DNA of 64,000 nt from Aphelocoma coerulescens (taxonomy: Eukaryota > Chordata > Aves > Passeriformes > Corvidae), in contig NW_027184085.1 of the NCBI RefSeq assembly GCF_041296385.1, forward strand, positions 1,494,501 to 1,558,500, written 5' to 3'. Positions 53,443-64,000 of this stretch are shown here, piece by piece. The notes below the pieces were generated by a model. The model saw only the letters and a program-made list of their open reading frames with translations, was not told the origin of the DNA and did not search any database. A program made the translations under genes and the position numbers. The stretch's first letter is position 1. Every line of letters begins with the position of its first letter.

Positions 53443-56400
53443 ACTGAGGTGAGGAGGGGAGAGGAAAACACTTGTGTTCTCAGGACAGTGTTTATTTAGG
53501 CTGGTTTTATATCCAGGATCGATTTTCTGCTTTTTATATATATATTTTTTTCATTTTGCAAAACTCCTGTTATGTCCTGGGTCCCTCAAATCTAAGAGAT
53601 TCATCATCAAGCAAAGAGCTGCAAAGTGGGGCTGACAGAGCGTGTGTTGTGCTGTGTTCAGTGTTCCAGCTGGTGCTTTCAGTTTGGTCCTGAGAGGCAA
53701 TTTGCTCTGATGAAACCTCTGAAAAAGCTGATGTCTGGCAGACAAAGAAATCCAGCTTTGATCCCGTAACCTAGGTGGACATCAAGTAACAAAACAACAG
53801 CTCTGGAAGCAAGCACTGCCCTAAAGGACTTCTTCTCTGCTTGCCTGAAGTTCCTTCCACTGTTCAATTTGCTTTTCTTCGTGTTTTTTTTTTCCTGGCT
53901 TCAGACATCTGCTGCAATCCTTATTTCAGCCAAAAAATATTTTGATTCTACTTGCAGAGAAGGAAAATAAGAGTTATAAATAATTGTTGTAGACTTTCAC
54001 ACTGCACATCCAGAGCATCCTAAGCTTCAAACTCTTTCATCATAAAAAGGAGGGTTACAGGTGATGTGGCTCCTTCTGATTGTGATATAAAATTCAAAAG
54101 AGGATTTTAAGGCCTAATAAATCAGAAAACATAGACTATACATAAGTCCTGAAGATGACAAGGGCAAATAATTCTAAAAAATGCATCAACTGCATTTTAG
54201 TGCCAAGCAGCTTTGTGTTAATGTCAGCAAAGCCATCAGCCTTTTTATATGGAACAAAGAAGTTATAAATATGCTCAGTGAAGAGTCAGCTTAGTGTGAT
54301 GTGGAGCACCATGAGAAACTCCCTGTTCTGGATTTTGGGGAGGAGTGTGCTACTCTCACCTCCTGCAAAGCTGCAGAGGGTTTCTGGCAGCCGAGGGCAG
54401 CAGCTGCATGTTGAGATGAGGTGGGTCTCCTGCCCTTCACCTCTGTTGGCCAGTGACCTCCATGGGCAGGCCAAAACTGGGGATGGGGCTCTCCCTGACC
54501 AGCTGAGTCCAACTACTTAAGGAGGAAGAAGGGAAAATAGAAGAAGAAGAAGAAAAGTCTCACGGAAACCAATTTCTCTCTGTCCTCTGCCGGTGTGGAA
54601 GGGTGGAGGTCTGGGTCCTCCTGTTGGGAGTCTGACACTGTTAGAAGACCCAGCATAATCTTTGGCTCTCATCTCTGAAGTCTTGAGGGCTTCTATGGAA
54701 GTAGCCAATAAAAAGCTGCTCCTACATTACATGATCACTAAGTCATGGTGAGGAATTAAAAATCCCAGCCCATGGGTTGTCTTTTATTACCATCTTTGTT
54801 GCCGGACCAAATCTGACAGTCCTCTTGTAGTAAAAGCCCTGAAGCAATGAAAAAGCTGGTTTTTTTCACATGGAAGAGGCCACAGAAGAGCAGTTCTTTG
54901 CTCTCCAAGCAGGCAGTCACACTGCCCAGCGCAGTCTGGGCCCTGGCTCTGCCTGGTGGGTCCCAGGAGAGCTTGGGGAGCTCTGACCTGAGCGCTGTGT
55001 GTTTTATGAGGTTTGTTACTGGTCTTGTCATGGCTGCACGGATACCCTGTTCCTCTCCATTCATTATTATCCTACAGATTTGTAGTGTTTTTCCATTTCC
55101 ATTAACTGCAGTTTAGTCTCTACAGCACTGAAATCAATGTAAGATGAGTAACTGGGGAGGGGGAACAGAGGGGAGAAACCTCTGCAGCACCTGGAGACCA
55201 GCCAGGCTCTATTGACAGCAGATAATTGACCAGTGCAGGGACTTCTCCACCCTGACACACTCCGAAGTGATGCTCTCAGCTCTGCTTGCATGCTTTTGGT
55301 TATGAGATCTTTTCCCAGGACGCTAAAAATGCAGGACTCTTCCATCACTGCAACTTGTCAGCTCTTGTTCTTCCTCCAGGGACAGAAAAAACCAAAAGTG
55401 TGCAAGAAGCTATTTCATCCTTTCAGAGTGACCTTCTCCAAAGTTTGTGATGCTTGAAGGACAGATTTTTGTATAGTTTAATATTTCTAGGAGATAATTG
55501 TTTATAGGAACAGCTGTGCACTAAATAAAATACTTACTTTGGGCTCTGGTAGTTCTTCACCTTCCTTACTCACAACATTCCAGTCTTGAAAATCCAGACC
55601 CAGGAGCTGGACAATGTCATTGAAAGGTTGTGAATAATGTGTGTATTAAAATTGACTTTACAGACCAGCTTGGGAAAAGGTGCTTCCGCAGGATCTTGTT
55701 TTGTAGGAAAAGTAACAGACTTTTTAGTTCTTTCTGCAGTTTTACTTGTGATCTCTCTCAGTTTTCATCACAGTGTGCATTGATTATTCCTCTGTATTTC
55801 CTTATGTTTTGAGACAAGTTGATTTTATATTGCTTGATTAAGGATAAATCCAAAAAGGAGAGTCATTGCTTTAAATTTAAACCCCATGTGAAGGCTCTAA
55901 ATTTGGAATACTTTAAAATAATAATGGAAAACTTGATCTTCATGACTTGCTTCGCTTGGGTGTAAGCAATTTACCTGTAAAGCAACAGGGAATTTCCCAA
56001 TTTGTTTATTTCAAGGTAGGTTTTATACAGAAACAATAGAAAAACTCTTACTTTCATCCTGTAATGGTTATCTCTGAATATATTCCAGCATATTGTCACA
56101 AGAGTAACTTCTGAAGGTGATGTGGCTTTGAGTCAGAGATCTCTGGATAAAACCACCTGCTGCTGAAGAGTTCAGTGGTTTGAGTCTTTAATAATTTTTT
56201 TACCTCTAAGAAAAGAAATAATTTTTCATACAAGTTGTAGCTGTTGAACCCGTGAAAGTCACAGAGATCTGAAGCCTTGGGCTCCCCACTTAGGGTGTGC
56301 CTGGGTTTATTTTACCATTTCCGTGGTAGGCTGTGCTCTGGCTGTGTCTGAAATAAATTGAAAATGTATCATTTGCTTTGAAATGTTATGCAGCAGTTAA

Positions 56401-57232
56401 GAAATGTATCTGTTAGCATGTACATAAATGACTATGATGAATGGACTGTCTGAGGTGTGTGTGTAGTAAATCTATCATCATCTTCCCCGGGTAAAGCGTG
56501 GAAGATGTCTGTGTGCTGTAAAACCATTCATCTTCTTTACAGAAACTGGCTGCATAGAGATGAATCTACAGAGAACTGATTGGTGCAGATCTCCATGAAT
56601 AACAAAATACTCTTTAAAACAAGTTTCCAAATTGGTTCTATCAAAACTGTACGTTTTTTTCCTGCTGGTTATGGTGGTTTCCAAGTCAGTGGTCCAGCAG
56701 CAGTGGTCTCCCACCATGCCATCGCTCTGAATAACCTCATCACTGCAGTTCTCTCTGAAATACTCTCATTGTAGTTATGTATTTATAGTTTAAGTATCCT
56801 TGGCGTTTGGCTGCTTCCTCTGGTTGCTGGAGCTCACTGTCAGATGCAGCATTTTTGTATCAATTCAGTGTGAAATCCCAGCTGCTAAACTCTATAAACA
56901 TTAAACACTTACAATTGAAAACTGTCATGGACATCCTTGGATATATAATTTTTTTAATAGAATGTGCCTTTAGCTGTCTGGCTGTCATTTCAGGATAACA
57001 AGACCTATAAATTGCTTTGGCTACCAACAGTTCTGTTTGCCCACTCCTGACAAAGGTGTAATATGTAAATGGAGGGGTTTTCCCCCCTCGTTCTTCCCTT
57101 TGAATATATTCCAGCTAATTTCAAGCCAGGCCAGCCTGCATGTTTTAGAGCCAACTGAAAGGCAAATCTGTTCTGCTGCAGTAAACAAGGCAAGAGAAAT
57201 TTTCTCCCTGAACTACAGTTTCTAAAAGAATT

Positions 57233-58510
57233 TGTAGTGGTTTTGTCTAAAATACTAATTACTGTTTACCTTCTGTGAGATAAGAATTAGGAGAAAAGCA
57301 GAGCAGGCACTAAACTTGAAAGAATATAAAGTTTATTAACAGACCTAAAAGAAGAAAAAAAATCATACCACACCTTCAGAACTCTTCTCCTCCTCCCACC
57401 TTTCTCCCTTCTCCCAGTGACAATGTACAAAGACAACCCTTCAGATGTTCAGTCTGTTTACCACTTCCATAATAACCTTGTTCAGTCCATTTAGGAAGAG
57501 GAGTCTCTCTTGCCCATGCTATGAAAACAGTATCACAACGAGACAGCCGCCTGGGTTGGTTCTCTGCTCGCATCATGTGAGAGTCCCCTCCCACGACTTG
57601 CAGCTTTTCCCACAACTGCTTTCGAGGGTCCACTCTTGAATTACTGGGGTACAGTTTTAAGGTTGAGCCATTCAGAAACAAAAGTTCTCTTCACCCATCT
57701 CTGGGAGCATTTCATCTCTAAGAACAGAGGCCCTTCTCCTTCCCTGGGAGCAAAGGGTCTTCTTCATCTTCATCTTTAGGACTATCTCTGGGAGCATCTC
57801 TAGGAACTGAGGTTTTCTCCTTTCCCATTTGGAGCAAAAGTCCTCATTGCTTCCATCTCTCCCTGTCCAGACTTCTCATGAAATTACAGCTGCTTCAGCA
57901 TCTGCCTATCTCAGCGCAGGTGCTTTTGCTCATGAGTTGAACGCTCCACCTCCCATATCTTCATGAAATTACAACAGGTACTCTGATGTATCATAGCTTT
58001 ACAACAGAATTTCAGCTTTAAGCATCTCCTCTCTCTCTTCCCTCAGGTTTTCAGCTCTTCACAGCACTAAAAGGGTTAATCTCACCCAGGCGTTGCAGCT
58101 GGAATGTGGCTTATCGCTGTTGGTCACCTGATCCTTTGCCGACAGCGGTGCAGCTTCAGCTGAATCTTGGCCGAAGTGGAGAGGGGGAGCCGAGCCGCTC
58201 AGGGCCCATCGCCTCCAGGATGGCCGTGGCCCGGCCCGGCCTGGCCCGAGCAGGGCCTGGGCCGGGCCCGCTGGCCCCCACATGGGGCCCACAGCCACCT
58301 GTCCTAGTGCTGGAAATGAGAGAGAGCTCTGTCCAGAGTTTGACTATTCTTAAATGTGGATCACAGAGGTGGTCACAATTTTAAGTGGCTTAAAAAATTG
58401 TCCATATTCAAACTGGCCAGCTGATAGGTTCTGTTAGGTCACAGAGGAAGCTGTAAGCACCCCTTTGCAAGAACATCACTTCCGAGACCATGCTTTGCTA
58501 ACCCATGACA
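57233..58510 (-). mobile_element. solo ERV LTR (1,278 bp), antisense, 5-bp target duplication
   Basis: Perfect GAATT copies lie at 57228-57232 and 58511-58515. On the minus strand the element starts TGTCATGGGTTAGCAAAGC and ends GACAAAACCACTACA, so the ends are canonical TG...CA. A minus-strand AATAAA at 57332-57337 lies about 100 bases before the 3' end. A CpG-rich block at 58160-58300 falls 210-350 bases from the LTR 5' end and probably belongs to its promoter part. The 5-bp duplication suggests an ERVL-like family. No gag, pol or env sequence adjoins it. Confidence 0.87.
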
Positions 58511-61500
58511 GAATTTCATGTCAAATCTTGGCTCAGAGATTGAACCTGCACCCCTCCAAACATGTTTTGACTCCTCTGGAAAGATCAGTATAGTCCAGCT
58601 CCTTCCTGCTTAAAATATTGACCCCTTCAGGGGAGGATGCCACATGGTGCTGCCAGGATTTCTTACATAAAACTGGCTTTTCTCAGCACCTGGGATGGTC
58701 TTGGGTGATGGGGACAGTGAATTTGTTTACCCTGAGTGGAAATATTTCACATTCAGGTATTTTAAGGCACCAAAAGAAAGCATATTATGGTTAAGAGTTT
58801 GAAGCTTTATTGACCTATTACACTCCTTTCAGCTGTTCACTCAGTGCAGCTGATGTAACATGGCTGTAGCAACCCTGAAACAATGGGTTGTGGATATTTT
58901 GGGCAGTTGCTGACTGCTTGGAAAGATGCTTTTTGGAGGCTTCCTTAGAATGTCACCCACAGTTTCCTAACCATGCTCTCCTTTTAATTTGACATTGTAA
59001 TAAACCCAGCTGGCTCTGCTCAAGTTCATAACCCCTTGATTTTGGGCAGAAGCAGCCCCTTTGCTTTGCACCTGGCTGCATTTTTGTGGAAAACATCCAG
59101 ATCTGGTTTAAAATACAGAAAAAAAAATTGCTTTATCTGTGGTGTGTGCTATGGATTATTCCCTCTGTTTCCTGCAGATGACAAAGATTTTGCTGGCATG
59201 ACCAAGTCTCAGGCTCCCAGCCAAGCATCCTCCTTGCTGCTTGAACCCAAGGAGGGTTTTTTCCACAGGCAAAAGTTATTTTCCTGCATCCTTCCATTCC
59301 TTTTATTGCCTTTTCCCCTTGGTGACCTGTGCTGACATCAAAGCAAAATTCAGCTGTTTGAGGTTGGCTTGATCTCAGTTTGAGTAGCATCTGCCCCATC
59401 CTTTGTGCCTCCTTATTCCTCTTTCTCAGTTGTGCAGGTAAAAAAATCCCCCTGGTTCCAGCTCTTTTCTCTGCTCCCCTTCTCTGGATCTTAAAACTTG
59501 ATAATAATATGGAGTTGTATTTATTTAGTGTCCCTTGGTGGTTTCCAGCCCCCAGCATTGAGATTGCACATGCTGTGTGTTGTGTGGCAGCATCGCAAGC
59601 ATCTGAGATCTGTTTTTCATGTGACACCTGTCATCAAGTTGAACTTGCTATGGAAGGTGTACCCTTCCCATAATCTTACCTGACCTGCTAAGCTGTGGGG
59701 TAACATGGCACATCCTTTGTCTCCTGCTGGGAGTCAGTGTGTGGCTTGGCAAGTACGAAATAAGTTTTCTTTTTTTGTTTTCTTTTTTTTTTCTTTTCCC
59801 TTCCAAAAATGAAGACATTGTACCTAAAAAAGTAAGCTGGGTGTGCAGAAAAGTAATTTTAAAAGTGTGCATCAAAGCACTGAGCTTCAGTATTTCTGCA
59901 CTGGAGAAATCTCCTTTGCAGGGCTGGGGGATCATGTTTGTTTCTCTCCAAGCACATAGTTGTAAGGAAATTTTATACAGCTTTGAGCCTCGAGTGGTTC
60001 AATGAGGCATGTTACATTAAACCTGAGTGCTTTAATTGTTCCTTTCTCCTGGGAGGATTCTGTAGCAGCACCTATGATCCCCTGCAGCTTTCTTTCGCTG
60101 GTGAACTGGGATGGCAGATATCCCAGTGAAACTCCTGACGGGCTGGCTGAGCCCTGGTGTGGCAGAGATTTTGTCTTGATGCTCCATGGACAATGATACA
60201 GGAGCAGTGTGGTGTCAGGGCTGTCATGTCCTGGTACTCAGCGAGGGTGGTGAGAGCATGAGTGAGGCAGTTCTGTGCTGTGGAGGTGCAGCGTGGGGCT
60301 GGGAACCTCTGGGAGATGTGGATATAGGGCTGTGGATGCCACCAGTCATGATAAACACCTTGGCAGAAACCAGGGGGTGTATTCCCTGACACTTCCAGTG
60401 TCTCATGTGAGACTTACTCCTGAAAAGTGAATCATTTATATTAAGGATGGAGGCAGAAAATCAATTTTTACCACCTTGGGAAATGAGAACAACAGGCTCT
60501 GGAGAAAGACCCACTTCATAGTGACTTATGATCTATTTTTAAGGGATTCCTGCAGGTGTCTGACTCTTGTTTGTGAGCAGCTGTGGGATCTTCATCTCTG
60601 CCTTGGTGCTGGAAGATGATGGATTTTGCTTTCTGCCCAGCTTGGACCTGTGCCCTGAGTTTCATGTTCTGCCTCTTCACCATCTGTTCTTTGCTGGAAG
60701 AGCCTGGGTGGCACCTGCAGGGTGATTTCTTTTCTCCAGATATCAGCAGTTAATAATGTCAGTGCCTGAGTTGACACTGGCAGGATAATGGGAATACTCC
60801 CTCCTTCTCTCTTTCCCTCTCCCAAGCTTTCCCTGACTCGAGCAATACCCAAGCCAGGCAGGATGTCTCCAGCCTTGTGTGCTTGGCTGGGTGCCTCAGG
60901 CACTGCATGCTCTGCTTCTCCTCTCAGGTTTGATCTGGGCATGCTTGAAATGAAAACGGGTTTTATTTGCACAATGCAAAACGGGAAATGTAATTATAAA
61001 ATGGAGGCACTGAGGAAGCAAAGAGAAGGCACATTTAAGTTAAACCCTACAGGACACAAACTTGTAGTCTTGCATAATCTTTGTATTCAGTTTTCGCCCC
61101 AGAGGGAGCTCCTCATAGCTGGCATCTTAGTTTATTTAGTGATAATCCAGTACTTTTGGTTATTTGAGGGTGGGTAGCAGTAGCTGCCTAGCCTCAGGAC
61201 TAGCCCACGTAGACAGGAGTTAAATCAGTACTAAATCTGGCCGCTCCAGAACTAATCTGAGCATTCTGAGCATGGGAAATCCTTTCATCACAATTTCCCT
61301 CATGCTTCTGCCTCCAGGAGCGCCCCCCTTTTGCCTTTGGTTTCAGGTGCAATCCTAAGGGTTCTCTGGTTTTTGCCATCCCATGTTCTTTGCCAATCCA
61401 TGCAGGAGTTACATGTGGCTTCCCAATCCTTAACACTTTTTTTCCCCTTTTTCTCTCTTCACTCCCTTTGCAAACATTTCCTTCTGCTGTACTCTTTTAA

Positions 61501-61654
61501 TTAGAGTGTTGCTTTTAATCAAACTGGCTTTCCTCCCATTGCCTTTTCTGAAGTGACACAAAACTCTGTTGGTTGTGTATTTTGAAATCAGCAATATGCC
61601 TGTCTTAGCAAATACCACAGATTCCAGCCTTCAAGGTGTTTCATGAGAGATGGC

Positions 61655-61712
61655 AGCAGCTGGAGTAGATGATTGTGCAGGTCCCTTCAAACTGAACTAT
61701 TCTGTTTTACGA
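61655..61712 (+). mobile_element. CR1 terminus remnant, sense
   Basis: CTGGAGTAGATGATTGTGCA followed by GGTCCCTTCAAACTGAACTA and TTCTGTT resembles the last 60 bases of a CR1. Confidence 0.55.
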
Positions 61713-62673
61713 AGTTATTTTGTAGAGCTGGCAGCTGTGACTGCTCAGGTGGTCTCTCTCAGCCTCACCACTGCAAACTGGCCAAGACTTGTCACAAGCA
61801 TTGCTCTGGCCCTTTGCAATTTATTTTCCCTGCCACACTTAATCCCCAGAAATAGAAAAATAAGAAGAATTTGGTGGAGTAATGCAAAAATTAAGGTATG
61901 CTTGGGGCTTCTGGGTGGGGGGGATGTTTCTGTACGGCAGCTCTTCACACAGTGTGTTCTTGTCCTGGTGGCCAGAGCATCCATACAGGTGAGGATCACA
62001 GGTGGTTTTGTTGAGTGAGGGCAGAAATCAAATTCTCTGTGGTTCTCTCCAGTCTCCCTTTGATGTTTGTTATGTGTATTTTGTTGAAATATCAGTGGTT
62101 GTTTTGGACATTGCTGGAAAAGCCTAGTGTTAATTAAAAACTCAGGTTTTGAGGGGTTTATAACTCACTGTGTTAATTTAGAGAATGCTGAAACTTGGCA
62201 GATGCTGAAGCAATTTCAGGATCCCAGTCTGCAGGCTCTGCATCTATCACCAGTGGCAGGAGATGATATTTCCTAGCAGTAGGATACAATGCTCTAATTC
62301 CTTCAATTAGTGTTGCCTGTTTGGAAGCTTTGCTGCTGGAGACAGTGAGGCATCTTCCAAGGGGCTGCTTTGTCTTTCCAGAGCCAAAAGATTTTGTGTT
62401 TGTTTGAAGGGCGTCAGTCACAGACCTCAACATGGAGCAATTAGTGAGTCAATTGATTCAAATTAATATTCAGTAGAGTTTGGGAACACAAAAACCCAAG
62501 GAATATCTATGTGATTCATTGCCTATAACTTTATCAAGATTGCTTTTTAATTTTTGTTTTTGGGCAGTCAAGAGATCCGTGATTTCTCCAAAGTTAGATT
62601 CTCCTTTCTGATGGGAGCAGCATTGTTGCATTTGAATGGTAGAGAACAGCAGATCGGGAAGCACATCAGGGGT

Positions 62674-62747
62674 GAAAACAGGGTGATCTGTAGCCTTTCT
62701 GTTCCAGGCTGAAAACAGGGTGATCTGTAGCCTTTCTGTTCCAGGCT
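62674..62747 (+). repeat. 37-bp perfect tandem duplication
   Basis: Two identical 37-bp units (starting GAAAACAGGGTGATCTGTAG and ending CTTTCTGTTCCAGGCT) lie head to tail at 62674-62710 and 62711-62747, 213 bases before exon 18. Each unit carries a TTTCTGTTCCAG that resembles a 3' splice acceptor. Confidence 0.95.
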
Positions 62748-62960
62748 AGAAGGGCCCTGACATGATCATTTAGTGTCTGAGATTGGGGCCAGGCTGGGGG
62801 TGAGTAGCTCCTTTTGGGTGGCTTTGGTCCATGCTGAGGGTAGTGGTGAGAGATCCCTTGAAATATTTCACGTTTTGACTTCTCTACGACTCGCAAGCAC
62901 TTTATTTTAATGAAATAGTGCCCAGCATGCAGAATAACCCAGTGTGTGCTTTGCTTTCAG

Positions 62961-63072
62961 GTGGTCCTACCCTGACTTTTTCAATAGGTACCGCGTGCTT
63001 ATGAACAAGAGAGACCTCTCTAAGAATGACAAGAGGCAGATCTGTCAGACCCTGTTGGAAGACCTCATTAAG
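62961..63072 (+). CDS. MYO5B: MYO5B exon 18 (start of converter)
   Basis: The exon is 112 bp and covers residues 697-734. It begins with the G completing Arg697 and reads [20 protein letters not shown] then [26 protein letters not shown] is the strand entering the converter domain, and the following charged helix is variable among class V myosins. The acceptor is TTTCAG and the donor is GTGAGC. The exon ends in phase 0. The expected continuation (FQFGRTKIFF-type converter end and IQ motifs) is not in the window. Confidence 0.96.
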
Positions 63073-64000
63073 GTGAGCTGGGACCAGATCTTTATCAATG
63101 ATTTTAAAAGTACAGAACTCATGGCTTTAATGTGGTCTGAAGTTGCTCCAGCTTCACCTGCTGCTCGTGCAGCTGCTTCTCCACCCCAGGCAGCCTGGGA
63201 GTTTTCCCAAAAGGAGGGAGTCTTGCGAGGAGGTGGCAGGAGAAAGTGGGACATGGCATCTCTTGCTTGTGGTCAAGAGGAACAAATAATTTCGGTGCTG
63301 GTGAAGTCCAGAGTTTGCTGTCACTAGCTGGACACAAATGACTGGCCCCTTTAAAAACATGTGTCCCCCCAGCTCCTCCTTCTGGTTTTGCCTAACCACA
63401 GCTGGAGCACATTTCAGAGGTCCAGCCTAGGACAACGTCATGAACTTTAGTCAATCATTAAACGCCTCTTTGCACAGATGAGTGGGAAAAGTGCAGTAAA
63501 TGCCGTATCCTGATGTGGGGGAGACTTTCAATGGCCCTGTGTGAAAAAAGCATCCCACAGATTGGGACTTTTTTACCATAAACTAATCAGAAGGTTTTTG
63601 CCACCTCTCCTTACCAAAACTTTACTACTTGATTGTATGCATTGTTTTTAAATTGCAAATGTGCATGCAAAGGTTTCTTGCTGTTTAGTGGCTCAGAATG
63701 TGCCCAGCACCTTAGACAGGTTTTAATGTTTGATCTCTTGTTTTCCTGTGGGATTTTGAAGGATTTACCCAATTGGGTTCCTCTTTTTGCTTTTTACACC
63801 CCGTGTTTCCCTTGGCTGCAAAGTCTTTTGCAGTGCATATATGATTTGTAGAAGTAAGCATGCATTTTCAAGAAAGAAATCTTTAATCTTTGTGAGAAAG
63901 AAATTTTTTCTGGAAGTGCTCTGGTGTTGCATTTCTAGTCTGGTCTAGTGGAAGGTGTCCCTGCCCATGGCAGGGGGGTTGGATATACATGAGGTTTAAG
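63073..64000 (+). other. MYO5B: MYO5B intron 18, 5' part
   Basis: This is non-coding sequence running off the window. It contains only the beginning of a CR1 fragment at 63938-64000. I searched the remainder for the next exon and found none. Confidence 0.88.
63938..64000 (+). mobile_element. CR1 3' end fragment, sense, cut by window end
   Basis: GTCTGGTCTAGTGGAAGGTG and TCCCTGCCCATGGCAGGGGG match the CR1 terminal region. The terminal repeat would lie beyond the window. Confidence 0.75.

Larger units (their letters stand above)
53241..62960 (+). other. MYO5B: MYO5B intron 17 (9,720 bp)
   Basis: It contains a sense CR1 at 53305-53442, a 1278-bp antisense solo LTR at 57233-58510, a CR1 remnant at 61655-61712 and a 37-bp perfect tandem duplication at 62674-62747. 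The stretches 53450-57220 and 58520-61650 show no repeat family, gene or RNA that I recognise. An antisense 164-codon ORF at 59133-59627 has no domain. Confidence 0.87.

Noticed and set aside
55340..55460. Possible extra exon after TTCTTCCTCCAG near 55379
   Set aside because: The downstream frame has no myosin similarity, and exons 17 and 18 already join in phase without it.
59133..59627. Antisense 164-codon ORF in intron 17
   Set aside because: The translation has no recognisable domain and low-complexity neighbours. There is no evidence of a promoter or of conservation.

Overview
This window is vertebrate, and specifically avian, DNA. Its interspersed repeats are almost all CR1 LINE 3' ends plus solo endogenous-retrovirus LTRs, and I see no SINE-like family, which is the usual bird pattern. 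LTRs of several different kinds in one window would suit a songbird-type genome, but I cannot name the species. About 3% of the window is coding. The rest is intron. No prokaryotic gene, CRISPR array, tRNA or rRNA was seen.  All the coding sequence belongs to one gene on the + strand: an internal part of MYO5B, the unconventional myosin Vb heavy chain. Fifteen consecutive exons (human numbering 4 to 18) lie at 353-497, 14487-14643, 16598-16741, 18153-18234, 21838-21945, 23980-24089, 25657-25922, 30808-30889, 32426-32566, 40786-40908, 42761-42844, 47907-48056, 48672-48769, 53154-53240 and 62961-63072. All have AG/GT borders and compatible phases. They join into 1889 nt of uninterrupted frame covering most of the motor domain: purine-binding loop, P-loop, switch I, switch II, relay helix, loop 2, SH1/SH2 helix and the start of the converter. 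Numbering is anchored by the proline matching human Pro660, which falls in exon 16 as in human. The start codon, exons 1-3, IQ motifs, coiled coil and globular tail lie outside.  Layout: 1-14486 is the end of intron 3, exon 4 and a 14 kb intron 4. Positions 14487-32566 hold exons 5-12 with introns of 1.4-4.9 kb. Positions 32567-48769 hold the 8.2 kb intron 12 and exons 13-16. Positions 48770-64000 hold exons 17 and 18 and introns 16 to 18. The introns carry about 20 CR1 fragments and four well-delimited solo LTRs. Three LTRs are antisense to MYO5B (37118-37492, 49998-50559, 57233-58510) and one is sense (41533-42178). Each is bounded by a 5- or 6-bp target-site duplication. Two sit inside older CR1 copies.  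I found no new multi-gene system. The most useful secondary observations are the mapped LTRs with their duplications, two LTRs sharing an unusual terminus, paired hairpins at one LTR end, an extreme T/G-only tract just before exon 13, a sense-strand LTR with a polyadenylation signal just after exon 13 (whose donor is weak), and a small secreted-peptide-like ORF in intron 11 that is most likely chance.
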